Positions 1 through 8,289 of a stretch of DNA of 64,000 nt are shown here, piece after piece. Location of the stretch: assembly GCF_010669145.1 (NCBI RefSeq), contig NZ_CP048632.1, positions 124,001 to 188,000 of the forward strand, given 5' to 3'. The stretch is from Rhizobium oryzihabitans. GTDB taxonomy: Bacteria > Pseudomonadota > Alphaproteobacteria > Rhizobiales > Rhizobiaceae. A model generated the notes under the pieces. The model made no database searches and had not been told where the DNA came from. It saw only the letters and a list, made by a program, of their open reading frames with translations. The position numbers and the translations under genes were made by a program. The first letter of the stretch is position 1. The number at the start of each line of letters is the position of its first letter.

Positions 1-389
1 ATGGCTTTGCCTCCCCAAGCAAAATCGCCTAAGCATCATGAGAAAACCGGTGCGGATTTCTTGCTGTCACGGTGCGTTTTTATGGTCCGCAGCATCATTC
101 GCGCGTCTTTCAGGTTTGCGCCGACGCTGCGTTGAAATTTTGACTGTGCCGAGCAAGTCATGTGTGAGTAAATGCTGTTTCAGCTTTGTCTTATTGTTGT
201 GCTGGCCGCGGCACGGTGCGGAATGGAAGTTTGCGCCTAGTGCAACGTCTAATCAAGATACTGTGAACAAAAAAAGAAACCCGGCGTTGCGGCCGGGTTT
301 TTGTTTCCTGGATATTTCATGCCGCCTGTCAGGACGTGATCACGTCTTTCCTCGAAGGGTCGACGGATGTGCAGCGAGTGTGGTGCGGG
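1..389. other. No convincing gene; left-edge intergenic region
   Basis: No reading frame here has both a plausible ribosome binding site and a recognisable protein. A 46-codon frame opens at base 1 and a longer plus frame at base 38, but their translations are Cys/Arg/Ser-rich and match nothing I know. The only clear element is the hairpin terminator at 274-305. The stretch is probably the 3' flank of a gene lying to the left of the window. Confidence 0.5.
274..305. terminator. Rho-independent terminator, likely bidirectional
   Basis: Perfect 8-bp stem AACCCGGC (278-285) / GCCGGGTT (292-299) with a 6-base loop. It is followed by T residues on the plus strand and preceded by an A-run, which serves as a U-tract on the minus strand. 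It would end any transcript entering from the left and also stop the DUF1772 gene transcribed toward it. The stem sequence recurs at 1604-1629. Confidence 0.75.
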
Positions 390-926
390 TTAAGCGGCCA
401 TGCGTCTTTCGCGATGTCTTGTGGCAGCAAGCAGCGCCACAAAAAAGGCGAGGGTGGTAAGCACGGTGCGGACGAGGTTGGAAAGCGCCCATCGGTCACG
501 CAGTTCCTGCCAGTCGCTCGGTATTTCAGTCGAAACCGTCTTGAAGAACTCGTTGATGGGCACATTGACCATGCGGGTCTGGATCACGACAACCGCGTAG
601 ATGACCAGGGCCATGACCCATAGTAGCCGGCTGTCGCGGTCGATGAGTGCTGCGCCGAGAAGGGCGGCGAGCGGAACGAAGAAGGCCGCAAAGAAAATGC
701 CGTTGCGGACGCTGATATTGATGCCGTTGAACGCCTGGATGAAAATATCCGCCTCCAGTTGCTGGAAGGCCATCATGACGGGATTGCTGAAGGCGAAGAA
801 AAAACCGGCCATGATGCCAAGACTAAGCGGTGCGAACAGGCGCAGGGCAAGGCTCGCCGGTTCTCTTGTCATTTCCAGTGCGGGAAAGTGCTTTGTTTTT
901 ATGTCATGCAGAAATGAGCTGGACAT
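390..926 (-). CDS. DUF1772 (anthrone oxygenase-like) integral membrane protein
   Basis: Small integral membrane protein of the DUF1772 family. The family is named after fungal anthrone oxygenases, but the bacterial members have no proven reaction, so the function is unknown. With the chosen start it has 178 residues and four hydrophobic segments at about 28-48, 76-95, 101-119 and 149-168. The family-typical VNVPIN motif lies at about 120-125, between segments 3 and 4. An ATG at 938 gives four more residues, but the codon at 926 has GGAG six bases upstream and is preferred. It is divergent from the TetR gene, with twin palindromic operators between them (941-986), so it is probably the TetR target and induced by an unknown ligand. 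Family call firm; role inferred. Confidence 0.85.
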   Translation of the reverse strand: MSSSFLHDIKTKHFPALEMTREPASLALRLFAPLSLGIMAGFFFAFSNPVMMAFQQLEADIFIQAFNGINISVRNGIFFAAFFVPLAALLGAALIDRDSRLLWVMALVIYAVVVIQTRMVNVPINEFFKTVSTEIPSDWQELRDRWALSNLVRTVLTTLAFFVALLAATRHRERRMAA

Positions 927-940
927 GAAAATCTCCATAG

Positions 941-986
941 AATATCCGTACGCTATCGTACGGATATTCCGTACGTATCTGTACGG
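941..986. promoter_or_regulatory. Double palindromic operator for the TetR regulator
   Basis: Two inverted repeats lie between the divergent DUF1772 and tetR genes. The first has perfect 11-bp arms (941-951 and 958-968) around a 6-base spacer. The second has 6-bp arms CCGTAC (969-974) and GTACGG (981-986) with the same 6-base spacer. Both share the core CCGTAC-N6-GTACGG, and their centres are 23 bp apart, close to two helical turns. The arrangement is typical of a TetR dimer pair repressing both divergent promoters. Binding by the adjacent TetR protein is inferred. Confidence 0.8.
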
Positions 987-1006
987 TTTTTGTCAAGGGA
1001 GTGCTG

Positions 1007-1618
1007 ATGCGAAGCGAGAGCAAGGAATTACGCCGGCGTGAAATTGTCGAGCACGCCTTCGCCATGCTTGCGCAGGACGGTTACGCCGCGTTTTCCATGC
1101 AGGCGCTGGCAAAGGTGAGCAAGTCTTCCAAGGAGACGCTCTACGGCTGGTTCGGGGGAAAGGCCGGTCTTTACGAAGCCATGGTCGCCGAGAATGCCGC
1201 AACGCTGGTATTGCCATCGGCGGAGGCGGCGGATGGTGTTGGCGAGCTCTCGCGTTTCGGGGCCGATCTCCTGACGGTGCTTTTGGGAGAACGGGCGGTG
1301 CTGCTCAACAGGGTGGCGGCGGCGGAGGCAGGCAGCGAAACCACGCTCGGCGAATTTCTCTCGGCTAAAGGCCGTAGCCATGTCATGCCGAAGCTTGCCA
1401 TCTATTTTGCGGCTTTGGCGCAGCAGGGCGCCATATGTGCCGAGGCTTCGGAAGAGCCTGCGGAAATCTGGTTGTCGCTTCTGGTTGGGGATTTGCAGGT
1501 CAGACGCGCCACGGGTGCGATCGGCCTTCCGACGGAAGAGGACATAAGGGCGCGATCGGCGCGCGCCGCGATGCTGATATTCCGGCTCTATGGCACGAAT
1601 GAAAAAACCCGGCGCTGA
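1007..1618 (+). CDS. TetR/AcrR family transcriptional regulator
   Basis: Ligand-responsive repressor of 203 residues. The N-terminal TetR helix-turn-helix spans about residues 8-54, with the recognition region around SKSSKETLYGWFGGK. The remaining all-helical C-terminal part would bind an unknown effector and dimerise. A GTG at 1001 is in frame, but AAGGGA at 995-1000 abuts it directly and sits 6 bases before the ATG at 1007, so 1007 is chosen. The gene is divergent from the DUF1772 membrane protein, and the tandem CCGTAC-N6-GTACGG operators between them imply autoregulation plus control of that neighbour. The stop codon lies inside the loop of the terminator at 1604-1629. Confidence 0.9.
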   Translation: MRSESKELRRREIVEHAFAMLAQDGYAAFSMQALAKVSKSSKETLYGWFGGKAGLYEAMVAENAATLVLPSAEAADGVGELSRFGADLLTVLLGERAVLLNRVAAAEAGSETTLGEFLSAKGRSHVMPKLAIYFAALAQQGAICAEASEEPAEIWLSLLVGDLQVRRATGAIGLPTEEDIRARSARAAMLIFRLYGTNEKTRR

Positions 1619-1629
1619 GGCCGGGTTTT
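1604..1629. terminator. Bidirectional terminator between tetR and icd
   Basis: Perfect 10-bp stem AAAACCCGGC (1604-1613) / GCCGGGTTTT (1620-1629), loop GCTGAG. The tetR stop codon is in the loop. It serves convergent tetR (plus) and icd (minus) and has A/T runs on both sides. Confidence 0.85.
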
Positions 1630-1650
1630 AAAGCTGCTGAGCAAAGAGGC

Positions 1651-2865
1651 TTAAGCCGCCATCGCCGTCTTGAGGTTGTCGTCGATCTTGTCGAGGAAGG
1701 CGGTGGTGGAGAGCCACGGCTGGTCCGGTCCGATGAGGAGCGCCAGATCCTTGGTCATGAAGCCGCTTTCGACAGTGTCGACGCAGACGGTTTCGAGCGT
1801 CGTCGCGAACTTGGCCAGCTCGGCATTGTCATCCAGCTTGGCGCGGTGGGCAAGGCCACGGGTCCAGGCGAAGATCGACGCGATCGAGTTGGTCGAGGTT
1901 TCCTGACCCTTCTGGTGCTGGCGGTAGTGGCGCGTCACTGTGCCGTGTGCTGCTTCGGCTTCGACCGTGCGGCCGTCCGGCGACAGAAGAACGGAGGTCA
2001 TCAGGCCGAGCGAACCGAAGCCCTGGGCAACCGTATCGGACTGCACGTCGCCATCGTAGTTCTTGCAGGCCCAGACGTAACCGCCGGACCACTTCAGGGC
2101 GGAGGCGACCATGTCGTCGATCAGGCGATGCTCGTAGGTGATGCCGATTTCGTCGAACTTCGCCTTGAACTCGTTCTGGTAGACTTCTTCGAAGATGTCC
2201 TTGAAGCGACCGTCATAAGCCTTGAGAATGGTGTTCTTGGTGGACAGGTAGACCGGCCACTTGCGCATCAGGCCGTACATCATGGATGCGCGGGCGAATT
2301 CGCGGATGGATTCGTCAAGGTTGTACATGGCGAGTGCAACGCCGGCGCTCGGGGCGTCGAAGACGTCCTTTTCAATGACCGTGCCGTCTTCACCGACGAA
2401 CTTGATCGTCAGCTTGCCCTTGCCGGGGAACTTGAAATCGGTTGCCTTGTACTGGTCGCCGAAGGCGTGACGGCCGACGACGATCGGCTTCGTCCAACCG
2501 GGAACGAGGCGCGGAACGTTCTTGCAGATGATCGGTTCGCGGAAGATGACGCCGCCCAGAATGTTGCGGATGGTGCCGTTAGGGCTCTTCCACATCTGCT
2601 TCAGGCCGAATTCCTCGACGCGCTGCTCATCCGGCGTGATCGTCGCGCACTTGATGCCGACGCCGTGTTTCTTGATGGCGTGTGCCGCATCGATGGTGAC
2701 CTGGTCGTTGGTGGCGTCGCGGTTTTCAACCGAGAGGTCGTAATATTCGATGTCGAGATCGAGGTATGGCAGGATCAGCTTGTCCTTGATGAGCTGCCAG
2801 ATGATACGGGTCATTTCGTCGCCGTCGAGATCGACGACCGGATTGGCTACCTTGATCTTTGCCAT
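1651..2865 (-). CDS. icd: NADP-dependent isocitrate dehydrogenase
   Basis: Oxidatively decarboxylates isocitrate to 2-oxoglutarate in the TCA cycle, producing NADPH in the cytosol. The 404-residue length and sequence match the homodimeric eukaryote-like subfamily II enzymes usual in alphaproteobacteria. The isocitrate-binding motif SPNGTIR is at residues 94-100, and the N-terminus [20 protein letters not shown] is typical. The frame extends 51 codons further upstream, but the start at 2865 follows GAAGGTGAGG and gives the family N-terminus. It converges on tetR with a shared terminator. Nothing unusual seen. Confidence 0.97.
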   Translation of the reverse strand: MAKIKVANPVVDLDGDEMTRIIWQLIKDKLILPYLDLDIEYYDLSVENRDATNDQVTIDAAHAIKKHGVGIKCATITPDEQRVEEFGLKQMWKSPNGTIRNILGGVIFREPIICKNVPRLVPGWTKPIVVGRHAFGDQYKATDFKFPGKGKLTIKFVGEDGTVIEKDVFDAPSAGVALAMYNLDESIREFARASMMYGLMRKWPVYLSTKNTILKAYDGRFKDIFEEVYQNEFKAKFDEIGITYEHRLIDDMVASALKWSGGYVWACKNYDGDVQSDTVAQGFGSLGLMTSVLLSPDGRTVEAEAAHGTVTRHYRQHQKGQETSTNSIASIFAWTRGLAHRAKLDDNAELAKFATTLETVCVDTVESGFMTKDLALLIGPDQPWLSTTAFLDKIDDNLKTAMAA

Positions 2866-3080
2866 GAATTCCTCACCTTCGAAGCTGTGGCGCCTGATAA
2901 CGCCAATAGTCGGAAAAATATCCGGTGCGGCTATAGCATCGCATGCGCCTGAGGCAAAGCCATGGGGGGCGCTTTTTTGGCGCAGCGCAATAACGCTTTG
3001 CGCATTGCCAAACCACAATGCCGGAATACAGTCAGGCGAATCGCTTCGCCCGCGTGTCGGGCCTATCCCGGGATCACATC

Positions 3081-3662
3081 ATGCGGAATATTCTGCTTCT
3101 GACTGCCGCCGTCCTCTTTTCCCATAGCGCCCTTGCGGCGGGGCCTGCCGATCCCGTCCAGAAGGTGATGGACATCACCGTCAAGAACTGGTCCGGCGAT
3201 GCCGAGAACTGGAAATACATCTTCGACGAGGACATGCTGGTGAGCCTGTTCAGCAAGGACTTCGTTGCGCAATATCGCGAAGCATCCAAGAAGCCTGCCT
3301 ATGAGGCCGAGAGTGGCGAGAAGGGCGACCCCTTCGGTTACGACGTCGTCACCAATTCGCAGGATGGTTGCCCGCTGGAGGATGTGTCGGTGACCGCGGG
3401 TGCAATAAAGGACGGCGTGACGGATGTGACGGCGAAGTTCAAGCTCTGGGCCTGCATGGACGAGGCGGAAATGAAGGCAACGGTCGACGAGGTGCATTTC
3501 GATGTCATCGAGGAAGATGGCCGGCCGGTCATCAGCGACATTCACCGGGTTGGCGACGAGGGCAGGGATTCGCTGCGCGAAGAGATGGCGACGATCATCA
3601 AGGGGAGTGAGGGGTGCTTGCATCCCTCCGCCTTTGATTTTAGCGCCGATCTGTGCCAGTGA
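3081..3662 (+). CDS. Periplasmic protein of unknown function
   Basis: A 193-residue protein with a clear Sec signal peptide: basic MRN, hydrophobic residues about 4-18, and likely cleavage after ALA-A near residue 20. The mature part is acidic and soluble, with cysteines that may pair (in DGCPLED, LWACMDE and near the C-terminus EGCLHP and DLCQ). I recognise no catalytic motif, and it resembles conserved hypothetical rhizobial secreted proteins. An upstream in-frame ATG at 3018 would bury the signal peptide, so 3081 is chosen. It is divergent from icd and 62 bases upstream of trmJ. Function unknown. Confidence 0.75.
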   Translation: MRNILLLTAAVLFSHSALAAGPADPVQKVMDITVKNWSGDAENWKYIFDEDMLVSLFSKDFVAQYREASKKPAYEAESGEKGDPFGYDVVTNSQDGCPLEDVSVTAGAIKDGVTDVTAKFKLWACMDEAEMKATVDEVHFDVIEEDGRPVISDIHRVGDEGRDSLREEMATIIKGSEGCLHPSAFDFSADLCQ

Positions 3663-3724
3663 AGCGCGCTTTAGCGCATCGGCTCGAAAATCGATGCGAC
3701 GCTTCAACACACGGACAAACGACG

Positions 3725-4558
3725 ATGGCAGGCACAAACAGCGAGCTTGAACTTGTGGCGGAAGGCCCGGCGATCATTCTGGTCGAACCGCAGCTCGGCG
3801 AAAATATCGGCATGGTGGCGCGGGCGATGGCCAATTTCGGCCTTGCCGAATTGCGTCTGGTCAATCCGCGTGACGGCTGGCCGAGCGAGAAGGCGCGGGC
3901 TGCCGCTTCCAAGGCCGATCATGTCATCGATGCGACGAAGGTGTTCGAGACGCTCGAAGAGGCGATCAGGGATCTCAACTTTGTTTACGCCACGACCGCA
4001 CGCGAACGTTACGGTTTCAAGCCCGTGCGTGCGCCCGTCACCGCCGCCGAAACGCTGCGGGCAAAGTTCAAGACGGGGGAAAGAACCGGCATCCTGTTCG
4101 GGCGCGAGCGCTGGGGTCTTACCAATGAGGAAGTGGCGCTGGCAGACGAGATCGTGACATTTCCGGTCAACCCCGCCTTCGCCTCGCTCAACATCGCGCA
4201 GGCCGTGCTTCTGATGTCCTATGAATGGATGAAATCCGGCATGGACGATCTGGGCGAAACGCTTTTCCAGTCTGTCGAGCAGCGGCCTTCGACCAAGGAA
4301 CAGGTCTTTGGCCTGTTCGAGCATATCGAGGAGGCGCTCGATGCGCGCGGTTATTTCCATCCGCCCGAAAAAAAGCCGAAAATGGTCGACAACCTGCGCG
4401 CAGTGCTGTCGAGACGCGGTTTTTCCGAGCAGGAAATCAGTGTTGTCCGTGGCGTGATCAATTCGCTCGACCGTTTTCCCCGGCAGTGGCCGAAGCAGAC
4501 GGGAAGAGCAGCGGGGCCATCGGCCGAAAGGGCAGGGGAGAATGCTGAAGACGAGTGA
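3725..4558 (+). CDS. trmJ: tRNA (cytidine/uridine-2'-O-)-methyltransferase, TrmJ-like
   Basis: SpoU/TrmH (SPOUT) family methyltransferase, probably 2'-O-methylating position 32 of tRNAs as TrmJ does. It has 277 residues. SPOUT motif 1 starts at N27 (NIGMVARAM). Motif 2 is [11 protein letters not shown] at 122-132. Motif 3 is [15 protein letters not shown] at 146-160. These build the trefoil-knot AdoMet site. A C-terminal TrmJ-type extension follows. The start at 3725 gives the compact family N-terminus; an upstream ATG at 3653 would overlap the preceding gene. The 3' end overlaps murI by 17 bases, so the two are translationally coupled. The exact tRNA target is inferred from family. Confidence 0.88.
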   Translation: MAGTNSELELVAEGPAIILVEPQLGENIGMVARAMANFGLAELRLVNPRDGWPSEKARAAASKADHVIDATKVFETLEEAIRDLNFVYATTARERYGFKPVRAPVTAAETLRAKFKTGERTGILFGRERWGLTNEEVALADEIVTFPVNPAFASLNIAQAVLLMSYEWMKSGMDDLGETLFQSVEQRPSTKEQVFGLFEHIEEALDARGYFHPPEKKPKMVDNLRAVLSRRGFSEQEISVVRGVINSLDRFPRQWPKQTGRAAGPSAERAGENAEDE

Positions 4559-5363
4559 GGCCGCGGCCGACGTGCTGAAACCGGTGCTGGTGTTCGATTC
4601 CGGCATTGGCGGGCTGACGGTTCTGCGCGAAGCGCGGGTGCTGATGCCCGAGCGCGGCTTCATCTATGTAGCCGACGATGCGGGCTTCCCGTATGGCGGC
4701 TGGGAAGAGGAGGCGCTGAAGGCGCGCATTCTCTCACTCTTCGAAAAGCTGCTTGAAGATTACAGTCCCGAAGTCTGCATCATCGCCTGCAACACCGCCT
4801 TCACGCTGGCCGGGGCAGATCTGCGGGCGCGCTTTCCGGACATGACCTTCGTGGGCACCGTTCCCGCCATCAAGCCCGCCGCAGAACGCACCCGCTCCGG
4901 TCTCGTTTCCGTGCTGGCGACGCCGGGCACCGTCAAACGCGCCTATACGCGCGATCTCATTCAGTCCTTCGCCACGCAATGCCATGTCCGCCTCGTGGGG
5001 TCGGAAAATCTGGCACGCATGGCAGAAGGCTGGATCAGGGGCGAGGCTATATCCGACGAAGCCGTGCTTGCCGAAATCGAGCCCTGCTTCATCGACAGCG
5101 ACGGCAAGCGCACCGATATCGTCGTGCTTGCCTGCACCCACTATCCCTTCATGGCCAATGTGTTTCGCAGGCTGGCGCCCTGGCCGGTCGACTGGCTCGA
5201 TCCGGCGGAAGCGATTGCCAGGCGCGCGCGTCATCTGGTGCCGCTGCCGCAGGATGCGGAACATCCCGATGGTTTCGACTTCGCCGTCTTCACCTCCGGC
5301 AAGCCGGATTTCGCGACGCGGCGGCTGATGCAAGGTTTCGGGCTCAGTGTCTCGTTGGGCTGA
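4542..5363 (+). CDS. murI: Glutamate racemase
   Basis: Interconverts L- and D-glutamate, supplying D-Glu for peptidoglycan. It has 273 residues, with the cofactor-independent two-cysteine mechanism visible: FDSGIGGL with D19-S20, catalytic C83 in IACNTAF, and C198 in LACTHYPF. The start at 4542 follows GGGGAGA and overlaps trmJ by 17 bases. No downstream terminator hairpin is evident; the next gene is a small frame at 5489 with its own possible promoter. Confidence 0.95.
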   Translation: MLKTSEAAADVLKPVLVFDSGIGGLTVLREARVLMPERGFIYVADDAGFPYGGWEEEALKARILSLFEKLLEDYSPEVCIIACNTAFTLAGADLRARFPDMTFVGTVPAIKPAAERTRSGLVSVLATPGTVKRAYTRDLIQSFATQCHVRLVGSENLARMAEGWIRGEAISDEAVLAEIEPCFIDSDGKRTDIVVLACTHYPFMANVFRRLAPWPVDWLDPAEAIARRARHLVPLPQDAEHPDGFDFAVFTSGKPDFATRRLMQGFGLSVSLG

Positions 5364-5423
5364 GTGTGTGTTGCATTTTTGCATCTTCTCCATCTGAGTT
5401 TTGCAATTCGAGATTGCGACCTC

Positions 5424-5451
5424 TTGTCGCGTCCGGCATCTTGTGTAAGAT
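5424..5451 (+). promoter_or_regulatory. Possible sigma-70 promoter for the small gene at 5489
   Basis: TTGTCG (5424-5429), 16-base spacer, TAAGAT (5446-5451). This is a moderate match to -35/-10 elements, placed about 38 bases before the small gene's start. It is a pattern match only. Confidence 0.35.
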
Positions 5452-5488
5452 GCACCTCGTCTGTAACCGCTATAAAAGGAGGCGTGGA

Positions 5489-5584
5489 ATGACTGATTAC
5501 ATGAATATGCGCCTTAACGGCATGTCTGGCATTTCCGGCATGGTCATCGGTGGTTACATGTCCCGAGGCATCGACCTCCGATAA
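5489..5584 (+). CDS. Putative 31-residue small protein
   Basis: A 31-codon frame that starts with ATG at 5489 and ends in TAA. It is preceded by AAAGGAGG at about 5476-5483, one of the best Shine-Dalgarno sequences in the window. The peptide is Met- and Gly-rich (MTDYMNMRLNGMSGISGM, then a GGYMSRGIDLR tail) with a short hydrophobic centre and no family I recognise. It lies between murI and a DUF1127 gene, with a possible promoter at 5424-5451. The ribosome binding site and clean frame argue that it is translated. It could instead be a leader peptide for the DUF1127 gene. Confidence 0.5.
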   Translation: MTDYMNMRLNGMSGISGMVIGGYMSRGIDLR

Positions 5585-5741
5585 GGCTTATGGCCTGATT
5601 TCCCTGCCGTTTGGCATTCTCACTTCGTCCGACATCTGATTGTGCGTCCGCGTGGCCGACAGGCTGCCCCACGCGCTCCCGGCATGTCGTTTTCCATCGA
5701 TAAAGGACCTGGCCGCTTTGCCGCGCCGGGATGGATTCCCC

Positions 5742-5981
5742 ATGCAGAAAAATCAACCAATGGTAGTATATGCGCTGCCGGATGCGGTCGATCGTTTGTT
5801 CGTCACATTCGGCGTCTGGAAGACCCTGCGGGCGGTCATCGTCGCCGCCCTCGTGCCGCGCGCGCCACCGACCGATCTTACCGATCTGCCGGAACGCCTG
5901 CTGGACGATATCGGCGTCGAGCCATCCGCCCGCAAAAGGCGGCGGGAGTGGGCTGCTCCCCACTGGGCGCCGCGGTTTTGA
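5742..5981 (+). CDS. DUF1127 domain small protein
   Basis: A 79-residue small protein. Its C-terminal half (about 42-67) carries the DUF1127 pattern: an amphipathic stretch followed by DLPERLLDDIGVEP, then an Arg/Lys-rich tail. DUF1127 proteins in rhizobia are short, arginine-rich and often linked to RNA processing or phosphate/carbon responses; the role of this one is unknown. The start at 5742 gives a compact N-terminus, and longer starts in the same frame have no ribosome binding site. A strong hairpin follows at 6000-6029. Confidence 0.7.
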   Translation: MQKNQPMVVYALPDAVDRLFVTFGVWKTLRAVIVAALVPRAPPTDLTDLPERLLDDIGVEPSARKRRREWAAPHWAPRF

Positions 5982-5999
5982 TCGTGTGGTCGGATCATA

Positions 6000-6029
6000 A
6001 CCCCGCCGGCCCTTGAGGTCCGGCGGGGT
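6000..6029 (+). terminator. Hairpin after the DUF1127 gene
   Basis: Perfect stem CCCCGCCGG (6001-6009) / CCGGCGGGG (6020-6028), flanked by an extra A-T pair, with a 10-base loop containing CC-TTGA-GG. There is no U-tract, so it may act as a transcript 3' end stabiliser or a weak terminator. Confidence 0.5.
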
Positions 6030-6092
6030 ATCCCGCAATTTGCGCCATCGTCATGATCTTATGCTTTCGTGGCGTTTTTGGAGTGGAATGTA

Positions 6093-6581
6093 GTGCAGAT
6101 AAGAACAGTCACACTGGCCGATATCGAACTGCTTTGCCCTGTCTTTGCCGATATGGAGCGGCACTATGAGGGAGAGGGCGCGATTGACGGGAACGAGATC
6201 CGCGTTCGTCTCGGAGAATTTCTGCACACCGGCCAGGGCATCATGCTTGCCGCCTTTGACGACGGCGCTCTTGGCATTCTCTCGATGTTCGAGATGTTTC
6301 CCGGTGTGGCTTTGCGCCCGGTCTGGTTCATGAAGGAACTTTACGTCACAGAGCGGGTTCGGGGACGTGGTGTGGGAGAGGCGCTGATCCGCGAGGCGGC
6401 GAAGATCGTTTTCGAGAGGGGTGGTTCGCGCCTCGATTTTACCACTGGCCGGGACAATGTCGGCGCGCAACGGTTCTACAGTCGCGTTGGCGCAAGCGAA
6501 GTTGACAGCGTTCTCCTGCGCTTCGATGAGGCGACGCTTGCCCGTCTTGCCGAGCAAGAAACGGCGCTCTTGCCAGCGTGA
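6093..6581 (+). CDS. GNAT family N-acetyltransferase
   Basis: A 162-residue GNAT enzyme that transfers an acetyl group from acetyl-CoA to an unknown amine. Motif A, the acetyl-CoA pyrophosphate loop, is VRGRGVGEALI at about 90-100, preceded by the beta4 strand ELYVTERV. The C-terminal part has the typical TGRDNVGAQRFYSRVGA segment. GTG starts are possible at 6069 and 6093; GGAG at 6080-6083 is 9 bases before 6093, so that one is preferred. It sits 45 bases upstream of a LysE-family exporter in the same direction. Substrate not predictable. Confidence 0.85.
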   Translation: MQIRTVTLADIELLCPVFADMERHYEGEGAIDGNEIRVRLGEFLHTGQGIMLAAFDDGALGILSMFEMFPGVALRPVWFMKELYVTERVRGRGVGEALIREAAKIVFERGGSRLDFTTGRDNVGAQRFYSRVGASEVDSVLLRFDEATLARLAEQETALLPA

Positions 6582-6626
6582 GATTTCCATGGCTTGCTCC
6601 CAAAATCACGCAAGGGAGATTTCATC

Positions 6627-7265
6627 ATGCCGCTTGAGAACTGGCTGGCCTTCGTGGCCGCATCCGCCATCATGCTCGCCATTCCGGGACCGACGATCCT
6701 GCTGGTTATTTCCTATGCGCTGGGCCACGGCCGCAAGGCGAGCACTGCGACGGTAACGGGTGTGGCGCTTGGTGACTTCACCGCGATGACGGCCTCGATG
6801 CTCGGCCTCGGCGCGCTGCTTGCCACCTCGGCGGCACTTTTCACCGGCCTCAAATGGATCGGCGCCGCCTACCTCATTTATCTCGGCATCAAGCTGTGGC
6901 GCTCTCCGGTCGGTGGCGAAGGTGCGGAAGGCACGGGCGTGACGGGTCGTGAGAGACCGCTCAAAATCTTCCTGCATGCCTATATCGTGACGGCGCTCAA
7001 CCCCAAGAGCATCGTGTTCTTCGTGGCCTTCCTGCCGCAGTTTCTGGTGCCGACGCTGCCATTCTGGCCGCAGGTGTTGATTTTCGAAGCGACATTCCTG
7101 GTGCTTGCCACCGTGAACGCGGCGCTTTATGGACTTCTGGCAAGCGCCGCCCGCAATACGATCCGCAAACCGAAGGTTCAGCGCATCGTCAATCGCACGG
7201 GTGGCGGTCTCCTGATCGGCGCCGGTCTTGTTGCCTTCGGCTGGAAGAGGGCGGTTTCGGCGTAA
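6627..7265 (+). CDS. LysE/RhtB family amino-acid exporter
   Basis: Inner-membrane exporter of 212 residues with about six hydrophobic segments. The N-terminus contains the family hallmark AIPGPTILLVISYALGHGRK, with GPT in the first helix, and a mid-protein LKWIGAAYLIYLGIKLWRS segment is also typical. Members export lysine, threonine, homoserine lactones or related amino acids; the substrate here is unknown. The start at 6627 follows AAGGGAG. It is followed after 37 bases by an EamA-type transporter, so the three genes from 6093 may be one transcript. Confidence 0.9.
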   Translation: MPLENWLAFVAASAIMLAIPGPTILLVISYALGHGRKASTATVTGVALGDFTAMTASMLGLGALLATSAALFTGLKWIGAAYLIYLGIKLWRSPVGGEGAEGTGVTGRERPLKIFLHAYIVTALNPKSIVFFVAFLPQFLVPTLPFWPQVLIFEATFLVLATVNAALYGLLASAARNTIRKPKVQRIVNRTGGGLLIGAGLVAFGWKRAVSA

Positions 7266-7302
7266 AACGCCCGTCGATCGCCTGAAATTCGGACATAACA
7301 AA

Positions 7303-8190
7303 ATGGCATTGCCGCATATTCTTCTCGCCCTGATCACCGTGTTTTTGTGGGGCTTCAACTTCGTCGTCATCAAGGTGGGCGTCGCCGACATGCCGCCTTT
7401 GTTTCTGACGGGCGTGCGTTATCTCTTTGCGGCCGTGCCCCTGATATTCTTCCTGCCGAAACCCAACGTGCCGTGGCGGCATATGATCGTTTACGGCATG
7501 GCGATGGGCTTTGTGCAGTTCGGCCTGCTTTACCCGGCCATCAAGCTCGGCCTGCCTGCGGGGCTTGCTTCGCTCGTCATGCAGTCGCAGGCCTTCTTCA
7601 CGCTGGCGCTGGCCGTGGTGTTTCTCGGCGAGCGGCCGTTGCCGTCACAGATCATCGGTGCGATCGTTGCTTTTGGCGGGCTGGCGGTCATCGGTCTGGA
7701 GCGCATGACGGCCGCAGCGCTGATACCGCTCCTGATGGGCGTCGGCTCGGCCATTGCCTGGGCCTGCGGCAACATCGTCAATCGCCGCATCGGCCAGGTG
7801 AACGCGGTCTCCTTCGTCGCATGGACGAGCCTTGTGCCCGTTCTGCCGTTGATCCTGCTTTCGCTTGTGGTGGAAGGACCTGATGCGATTGCGGAAGGGT
7901 TGCTCAACGCAACGCCGACGATGGCTTTCGTGGTGATCTACATGGCCTATGGTGCGACCATCGTCGGCGCGGGCATCTGGAGTTACCTGCTTCTGCGTTA
8001 TCCGGCCGGAACGGTGGCGCCGTTTTCGCTGCTGGTGCCGATTGTCGGTTTCATCAGCGCCTATCTCGCTTTTGCGGAGCATATTACCGTCTTCGAAGTG
8101 GTCGGTGCTGCATTGGTCATCGTCGGGCTGATGCTGAATGTGTTCGGCAGGCGGCTTTCATTTTTGCGGGTCTCATCCGGAGCCGCATAG
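7303..8190 (+). CDS. EamA/DMT-superfamily transporter
   Basis: Drug/metabolite transporter of 295 residues with about ten transmembrane helices arranged as two EamA repeats, roughly residues 5-135 and 145-285. The first repeat opens with LITVFLWGFNFVVIKVGV, which is highly typical. Likely role is export of an amino acid or small metabolite across the inner membrane; substrate unknown. It lies 37 bases downstream of a LysE exporter and may be co-transcribed with it. The start at 7303 is chosen because the upstream part of the frame overlaps the LysE gene. Confidence 0.9.
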   Translation: MALPHILLALITVFLWGFNFVVIKVGVADMPPLFLTGVRYLFAAVPLIFFLPKPNVPWRHMIVYGMAMGFVQFGLLYPAIKLGLPAGLASLVMQSQAFFTLALAVVFLGERPLPSQIIGAIVAFGGLAVIGLERMTAAALIPLLMGVGSAIAWACGNIVNRRIGQVNAVSFVAWTSLVPVLPLILLSLVVEGPDAIAEGLLNATPTMAFVVIYMAYGATIVGAGIWSYLLLRYPAGTVAPFSLLVPIVGFISAYLAFAEHITVFEVVGAALVIVGLMLNVFGRRLSFLRVSSGAA

Positions 8191-8289
8191 ATGGGGCGTA
8201 ATTGCCTGTGCATTACCGGCACGGGGCAGACGCAACCGGCGATTTTTTGGTAAAGAGCATGTTCGGCCGCCGTCAAGGGAATCGGCCGG

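Noticed and set aside
38..460. A 140-codon frame at the left edge of the window
   Set aside because: Cys/Arg-rich, runs through a strong terminator at 274-305, and overlaps the DUF1772 gene antisense.
1846..2952. A 368-codon open frame on the plus strand opposite icd
   Set aside because: It is the antisense shadow of a highly expressed GC-rich gene; low-complexity composition, no ribosome binding site and no recognisable domain.
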